A stretch of DNA of 10,400 nt from UBA4421 sp002704225 (GTDB lineage: Bacteria; Pseudomonadota; Gammaproteobacteria; Pseudomonadales; Azotimanducaceae). The notes under the pieces were generated by a model that searched no databases, was not told the DNA's origin, and was given only the letters and a program-made list of their open reading frames with translations. The position numbers and the translations under genes were made by a program. The stretch is taken from the NCBI GenBank assembly GCA_902556425.1, contig CACDWG010000032.1, positions 1 through 10,400 of the forward strand. The letters are read 5' to 3'. Each line of letters begins with the position of its first letter. The stretch's first letter is position 1. Shown here in pieces: positions 6,516-10,400 of the stretch.

Positions 6516-6570
6516 CCTCTTTAAAAACCACCTCTAATGTACCCAGCGTCTACCTACGGCACTGATATTT
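6516..6570. repeat. about 58-bp intergenic repeat, family 2, copy 2
   Basis: This is the counterpart of 2404-2462. The blocks cctcttt, aaaaaccacctcta, atgta/ttgta, ccagcgtc and gatattt/gaatttt align in order. It begins 14 bases after the stop of the miniprotein gene. Sequence on either side is unrelated to the flanks of copy 1. Confidence 0.75.
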
Positions 6571-6669
6571 AGCTAGAGGCTCCCTGGCCTCCAGTGATGC
6601 TCAAGCCTTCCACGGCACATAACACTCTCTGAAGTAGCTCATAAAGAATCAGCATTTGTGCTTTAGACT

Positions 6670-6729
6670 CTTTAGGAGCAATCAGCACACATAAGTCTCC
6701 TAGAGGTTAGTTCTTAATGAATAACTAAC
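6670..6729 (+). ncRNA. two adjacent stem-loops, candidate structured RNA
   Basis: Stem 1 pairs ctttaggag with ctcctagag (9 bp including one G-U, 18-base loop). Stem 2 pairs gttagtt with aactaac (7 bp, 10-base loop) and starts on the next base. Two stems placed end to end are unlikely in random sequence of this length, but neither is GC-rich and no T-run follows. RNA folding was not run. Confidence 0.3.
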
Positions 6730-6880
6730 TGTGTTGGAGAAGTAGCCTTAGAGGTTTATGAGAGATCTATAGATACTATTGCTTGCTGGTGTCGCCCTTC
6801 GGGCTATATATACAACAGTATTATTTATGCATGACATTCTTGTAGATCAGATCAAGCTCCTGCCGCTACCGGAGGATCTA

Positions 6881-8059
6881 ATGCATGCCAATCGCACATG
6901 GTTGTCACCCGTTAAGCTCAATCCTGATTCAGTTAGTCATCCTGCTTTTACTGCTCTTGTTGACCAGTTTATGGCTGATAGCCAAGGCAATAGGAAAGAA
7001 CCTCATCTATCCACGTTAAGAAGACACTGGGAACTGATCCTGCTGAATCTGTCACAAGCTGTCTTTAAGCGGAGATGGCTCATGGTAGCTCTGAACAGCA
7101 GGACTCAAGCAAAGCTGCCTGTGTATTCAGACAACCACTGGTCAGCTAGACCACTAGCTCACGTGATTAATTATCTGAAAGAACAAGAGCTAGTCCATCA
7201 CCGGGAAGGCAAGACGTTTAGCAAGGATCCTCTAGTCACAAGAATCTTCCCTACTGATGCTCTAGCGCCACAGCTGTATCAGTTCTTTCTTGATACTGAA
7301 CAGCCAATCCACCCGCCGTACACAGTTATCAGTGAACCAAGTGATGTCTGGCTGGATGCATCGGGAGGCAGTACGGAGGCTAACGAGGAAGAAGTAGCCG
7401 AACTGACAAAGATCAATGAGTTTCTCAAAGGGCACACATGGGCGTGTAAGGGACCGGTGAAGCTGCTCTACAAAGGTGATCCGTTTAATGAAGGCAGGCT
7501 TTACACGTCATTCCAGAACCTTCCAGACCGTGTAGCTAGAGTCAGGATCAATACGTTGATTGATGGTGAGCCAATAGCTGAGATTGATTTCAATGCTAAC
7601 CATCTACGACTCCAGCTGGCTGTGCTGCACAAGCAAGATGCTGGAGATACGCCCTATGAAGACATTGGTGCTGCTTCCGGGATTAACGACAGAGCAACCA
7701 TCAAAGCATTCGTCACAAGAGCCATGGGTGCTGGTGACAGGGATGCAGCAATGAACTCCTGTAAGACTGAAGGCATCACAAATGTGATGTTTGAGGCGCT
7801 GGAGGCTGCCTGTGCAGAGCTTTATCCAGATCTACAGTTGTTTATTGGCTGGACACACCAAGCACAGAATCTTGAAGGTCAGATCTTGAAGAAGGTCATG
7901 CTCCAAGGTGTTGATGAAGGCATCGTGTGTTTACCCGTCCATGACGCTATAGCTGTGCCAAAGAAGCATCAGTTTTGGGCAGTAAAAGCGATGATGAACG
8001 CTTGGACTGATGCTGTTGGTTGTGACGTAAAGCCAAGAGTGAAGGTTGATGTTGCCTGA
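6881..8059 (+). CDS. family A DNA polymerase-like palm-domain protein
   Basis: The 392-residue product carries marks of the family A (Pol I) polymerase palm. Motif A is IAEIDFNANHLRL with Asp236; an O-helix-like RATIKAFVTRAMGAG carries Arg271 and Lys275; motif C is LPVHDAIAVP with His354-Asp355. Just before motif A, GRLYTSFQNLP (205-215) fits the family pattern seen in mobile-element versions. Residues about 90-120 (RPLAHVINYLKEQELVHHREG) resemble the recognition helix and wing of a winged helix. There is no 3'-5' exonuclease, and it is far shorter than Pol I. I place the start at ATG 6881, since GGAGG sits 5 bases upstream; ATG 6827 or TTG 6779 are in-frame alternatives. Related uncharacterised proteins occur in phages and integrative elements, and here it may be a replication or defence polymerase. 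Its 3' end is duplicated at 9309-9377. Catalysis is not proven. Confidence 0.75.
   Translation: MHANRTWLSPVKLNPDSVSHPAFTALVDQFMADSQGNRKEPHLSTLRRHWELILLNLSQAVFKRRWLMVALNSRTQAKLPVYSDNHWSARPLAHVINYLKEQELVHHREGKTFSKDPLVTRIFPTDALAPQLYQFFLDTEQPIHPPYTVISEPSDVWLDASGGSTEANEEEVAELTKINEFLKGHTWACKGPVKLLYKGDPFNEGRLYTSFQNLPDRVARVRINTLIDGEPIAEIDFNANHLRLQLAVLHKQDAGDTPYEDIGAASGINDRATIKAFVTRAMGAGDRDAAMNSCKTEGITNVMFEALEAACAELYPDLQLFIGWTHQAQNLEGQILKKVMLQGVDEGIVCLPVHDAIAVPKKHQFWAVKAMMNAWTDAVGCDVKPRVKVDVA
7991..8059 (+). repeat. direct repeat, 3' end of polymerase-like gene (intact copy)
   Basis: These 69 bases encode the last 22 residues (MMNAWTDAVG onwards) plus the stop. They match 58 of 69 bases, without gaps, at 9309-9377. 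They flank a segment of about 1.25 kb that contains only the methyltransferase gene. Confidence 0.85.
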
Positions 8060-8220
8060 GGCAGGTGAAAATAACCCTTGCTAGCTAGATATACGCATGG
8101 GCCTGCATTTTGAGGGATTTGGGGTTGTGAGGGAGAAGCCCCGCTAAAAATGACTGTTGATGGTGTTTGCGTCCGCAACAGCAATGTATCGTTGAGGCTT
8201 GCAAGGGAGACATGAGGGCG

Positions 8221-9132
8221 ATGAGCAATTCAATTTTTGGAAAAGACGGCACGGCTCAGGGAGTGGCCAAACAGCGTTTGATCGAAACACTGGCTAAATC
8301 TGACAAACGCGTCATAAACGATCCTTACGCAGATAGATTTGTAATAGGCGCTGGCTTTATCAAGCTGATGGGTCATAAGTTTAGCGTCTGGTTGGGTAAA
8401 AAATTGGCACCCGGCTTACACGAACATCTCATTGCACGCACTCGCTTCATCGATGATCTGATCGAAAAAGCCGCCACTACTGGAGCCGAACAGTACGTGA
8501 TTCTAGGCGCGGGATATGACTTGCGGGCCCACCGGCTTGATCTTCCGTCTTCACTAAGAATTTTTGAGGTAGATCAGGCTGAGGTACAGGCTAGAAAACG
8601 CTCTAAGTTGCCAGAAAACCTTACCAACTCAGAAAATGTTACCTATGTGGCTGTAGATTTCACTCACCAGTCGTTAGCCGAACAACTTACAGTTGCAGGT
8701 TTTGATATAAGCAAAGCCACTGTTTTCACCCTTGAGGGTGTGTCCCAGTACATTACTAAAGAGGCTGTCAGTTCAACAATCGAAGAACTGGCAACGCTTA
8801 TTCAAACAACCTCTGCAACCTTTTTTATATCTTATGTTGATGAATTGCTCGATAAAAATCCTGAAGCATGCTTCGGCAAGGGTTACCCAAACGCAGCACA
8901 ACGAGCGGAAACGATAAAAAGCTTATCAGCAAAGGTAGGCGAGCCTTGGATTTCATTTTATACGGCTGAAGAAATTGCCAGCCTACTTTCACGAAATGGT
9001 TTTTCAGTAGCAGAAAACGTTACTTTGGAGGATCTCAACTCTTTGTATTTCACCCCGGTGGGCAGAACTCTCCCGGAAAACCAAATCTTCAAGCTTGAGC
9101 ATTTCGTGATCGCAAAATCGCAAAATAACTAG
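8221..9132 (+). CDS. SAM-dependent methyltransferase, TIGR00027/leucine carboxyl methyltransferase-like family
   Basis: The 303-residue protein follows this family's pattern. It has an N-terminal NDPYADRFV (33-41), an ARTRFIDD helix (72-79), the SAM motif I YVILGAGYDLRAHRL (92-106), FEVDQ (115-119, acidic residue for the SAM ribose), VAVDF near 148, and LEGVSQYIT near 173-181. These are the signature of the putative O-methyltransferases grouped as TIGR00027 within the LCM family. Natural substrates are mostly unknown; polyketide, lipid or carboxyl groups have been suggested. It is not a DNA methyltransferase, so it should not be read as the modification partner of the nuclease downstream. AAGGGAG at 8203-8209 is the likely Shine-Dalgarno, leaving ATG 8221 or ATG 8212 as the start. 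The gene is bracketed by the duplicated 3' end of the polymerase-like gene, suggesting it arrived by insertion or recombination. Confidence 0.9.
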   Translation: MSNSIFGKDGTAQGVAKQRLIETLAKSDKRVINDPYADRFVIGAGFIKLMGHKFSVWLGKKLAPGLHEHLIARTRFIDDLIEKAATTGAEQYVILGAGYDLRAHRLDLPSSLRIFEVDQAEVQARKRSKLPENLTNSENVTYVAVDFTHQSLAEQLTVAGFDISKATVFTLEGVSQYITKEAVSSTIEELATLIQTTSATFFISYVDELLDKNPEACFGKGYPNAAQRAETIKSLSAKVGEPWISFYTAEEIASLLSRNGFSVAENVTLEDLNSLYFTPVGRTLPENQIFKLEHFVIAKSQNN

Positions 9133-9308
9133 GCCTACACACAGCCAATGGCGACAAAGTGATTTACACCTGCAGACCTTACTATGTCCCTTGCTCTCAT
9201 GTACCCCACCAGAACCAACAGCGACTAGACAACCCAGACTGTCAACAACCAACGGCAGTATGGAAGCCACGCCTGAGATTGCTAAAGAGTCTCTTGTCGT
9301 AGGATTGG

Positions 9309-9377
9309 ATGATTGATGCTTGGACTGATGCTGTTGGTTGTGACGCGAAACCAAGGGTGAAGGTGGATGTGGCTTAA
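9309..9377 (+). pseudogene. remnant 3' end of a second polymerase-like gene
   Basis: The in-frame remnant reads MIDAWTDAVG and ends with KVDVA and TAA, against MMNAWTDAVG and KVDVA in the intact gene. An in-frame TAG lies just upstream, near 9300, so nothing more of the gene is readable. Of 11 differences from 7991-8059, the last eight fall in six codons. Five of these six codon changes are silent (AAG/AAA, AGA/AGG, GTT/GTG, GTT/GTG, GCC/GCT), one changes Val to Ala, and the stop changes TGA to TAA. That pattern indicates descent from a separately evolving, functional gene rather than a fresh duplication. Its stop overlaps the stop of the nuclease gene on the other strand. Confidence 0.8.
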
Positions 9378-9769
9378 CGTGCAGCAGACTGGTGCTCACT
9401 TAGGGTAAAGCTGACGTTGTAAATGAAAACTTTGCACGAAGGCAGCATTCTGGTCGCATAGTCTAGCTTTTTGTCGTAAGAGCCAGCGACGATAATGCCC
9501 TTAACATCCTGCCTGTCGAATTTCTCTGAGACCCACCCCATGTATCTTGCCAGTTGACCAACAGTATCGTCACTTGTTTGGTTCCTTTTAAGTTCGATGA
9601 CGACAAAGGCTCCAGATGTTTTTTCTTTGGCCAGTATGTCGATTCTCCCTATATCAGTCGCAAACTGTTGACTTACCAGTTCACCATTTTCATAAATAAG
9701 ATCGTATGACATGCCAAATTCAGAGGCTTCCCAATTGTGGATAATGAAATCTTCAAGCTGCTTCTCCAT
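9374..9769 (-). CDS. PD-(D/E)XK nuclease domain, NucS/DUF91-like (C-terminal part of a split gene)
   Basis: The 131 residues from ATG 9769 start EKQLEDFIIHNWEASEFG and carry a PD-(D/E)XK core: TDIGRIDILA with Asp44, then VVIELKRN with Glu59 and Lys61, followed by VGQLARYMGWV with Gln72. This matches the nuclease domain of NucS and related DUF91 proteins, which cut branched, mismatched or foreign DNA. The same frame is open further upstream to 9934 and reads a plausible helical linker (DANGALISNDTLEKHLD, then RTYAKAVEIELRSED), but it has no start codon there. ATG 9769 lacks a Shine-Dalgarno and lies within the conserved domain edge, so it is unlikely to be a true start. The domain is best read as the C-terminal half of the gene beginning at 10299. 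Confidence 0.8.
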   Translation of the reverse strand: MEKQLEDFIIHNWEASEFGMSYDLIYENGELVSQQFATDIGRIDILAKEKTSGAFVVIELKRNQTSDDTVGQLARYMGWVSEKFDRQDVKGIIVAGSYDKKLDYATRMLPSCKVFIYNVSFTLSEHQSAAR

Positions 9770-9882
9770 GTAGAAAAGCCCCTTACTTTCAACTGAATCC
9801 TCACTTCTAAGCTCTATTTCTACTGCTTTAGCATAGGTTCTAAGAATCGAATCTAAGTGTTTCTCTAGAGTGTCATTTGATA

Positions 9883-10299
9883 TTAGAGCGCCGTTAGCGT
9901 CGACGATTCCGTGACACCTTCGCTCTCTGCTATCTCATATGCGACAAAAACGTAAGAATCACCATAGCGCGGCGCATCGTTATCGGTGTAGTCACTGATG
10001 AGTTGGCAGTCTGCGATTGCAGCTTCCGGCCAAGAAGCAAGATGGTCTGAACCTTCAGAGATACCATAGGTCAGAATGAGTTTGTCCAGAGCTTTGTAGT
10101 ACAGATAGACAGGATAAAAGCCATTGCTGACTTTTATTTCAGGCGCTGTAAATGCTATCCAAGGGACTCTTGCTGGTGCACCCATGCCAAAGGAAGTTTT
10201 CATCGCGAAACCGTCTCTTTCCTTTGGGTAGGAAGCCGTCTTCAGATCCCCAGATTTACCTTGATCAAGGAACGTGGTTAGGAGCTCTGTTAGTTGCAT
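9883..10299 (-). CDS. McrB-N-like DNA-recognition domain (N-terminal part of a split gene)
   Basis: This encodes 138 residues from ATG 10299, which has AAGGA (10309-10313) 9 bases upstream; the frame extends back to 10383 without such support. Residues 29-75 include FAMKTSFGMGAPARVPW, then an Ile-Ala-Phe strand, and GFYPVYLYYKALDKLILTYGIS. That order (charged strand, 'G-x-G-x-x-A-x-[IV]-P-W-I', 'Y-P-V-Y-L') is the hallmark of the McrB-like N-terminal domain (DUF3578), which in E. coli McrB recognises methylated DNA. The frame then runs into an out-of-frame tail (ESSTLTAL) and stops at 9883. The reading frame one base back stays open through a linker into the NucS-like nuclease domain, so the gene seems broken by a one-base deletion between 9886 and 9934. 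Restoring one base gives a 308-residue protein. Confidence 0.75.
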   Translation of the reverse strand: MQLTELLTTFLDQGKSGDLKTASYPKERDGFAMKTSFGMGAPARVPWIAFTAPEIKVSNGFYPVYLYYKALDKLILTYGISEGSDHLASWPEAAIADCQLISDYTDNDAPRYGDSYVFVAYEIAESEGVTESSTLTAL

Positions 10300-10400
10300 G
10301 CGCTGAAGTCCTTTTTGAGTAACTCTATCAGCTTGACAAACCCTCCAAAACAAGCTAAGCTCAGCACAGCTTATTCTAAGCATTCTGAGAGGTAAAAATC

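Larger units (their letters stand above)
6502..6880 (+). other. 379-base hairpin-rich leader of the polymerase-like gene
   Basis: No protein gene is apparent, except that the downstream frame is open from 6779. The stretch holds repeat family 2 copy 2 (6516-6570), a 9-bp stem (6670-6678/6697-6705), a 7-bp stem directly after it (6706-6712/6723-6729), a GC-rich gcccttcgggc hairpin (6794-6804), and an AT-rich tatatata run. It may be a structured 5' leader or a small RNA. No -35/-10 pair is convincing. Confidence 0.45.

Noticed and set aside
8110..8146. gggg/cccc hairpin after the polymerase-like gene as a terminator
   Set aside because: The stem is only 4 bp and no T-run follows.
9004..9399. 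131-codon open frame on the - strand over the methyltransferase 3' end
   Set aside because: It overlaps a well-supported gene on the other strand, spans the duplicated segment, and its low-complexity His/Ser/Gln-rich product looks like a shadow.
8221..10299. Restriction-modification pair made of the methyltransferase and the NucS-like nuclease
   Set aside because: The methyltransferase carries LCM/TIGR00027 motifs and no DNA methyltransferase catalytic motif (such as DPPY or PC), and an McrB-N-type enzyme would cut modified DNA and need no partner methylase.

Overview
The window looks like an accessory (flexible) chromosomal region of a free-living, probably marine gammaproteobacterium. This placement is an inference from protein style, moderate GC content and Shine-Dalgarno usage; no rRNA, tRNA or housekeeping marker is present to fix it. 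Genes are mostly single, unrelated and separated by non-coding stretches of 100-380 bases, on both strands, with no clear operon.

Layout. Bases 1-57 may hold the end of an upstream gene. From 237 to 3940 (+ strand) lie a class III (glutamate-1-semialdehyde-aminomutase-like) aminotransferase, a secreted YbjN-like protein, a two-helix membrane protein and a Cys-rich lipoprotein. Three diverged copies of one 61-bp repeat (127, 1697, 2980) sit in the spacers upstream of three of these genes. A second repeat of about 58 bp occurs at 2404 and again 4.1 kb away at 6516. From 4144 to 5982 (- strand) come a one-helix membrane protein and an amidohydrolase-2 family enzyme, the latter with a good sigma70-type promoter and a palindrome at its expected start site. 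A 57-residue membrane miniprotein follows at 6328 (+).

The right half is the most mobile-looking part. A hairpin-rich leader (6502-6880) precedes a protein with a possible winged-helix region and a family A DNA polymerase-like palm but no exonuclease or thumb region that I can see. The last 69 bases of that gene recur in diverged form at 9309-9377. The differences between the two copies are mainly synonymous, so the second copy looks like the remnant of a second, once functional polymerase-like gene. Between the two copies lies a SAM-dependent methyltransferase (TIGR00027/LCM type). Just beyond, on the - strand and overlapping the remnant's stop codon, is a McrB-N-like domain and a NucS/DUF91-like PD-(D/E)XK nuclease domain. 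These appear to be one gene split by a single-base frameshift, and would form a modification-dependent restriction enzyme if intact.

Taken together, 6.5-10.4 kb may preserve a polymerase-like gene lying tail-to-tail with a nuclease gene, a neighbourhood now disrupted by the methyltransferase segment and a frameshift. The left half looks like a row of independently acquired single genes joined by recurring intergenic repeats.
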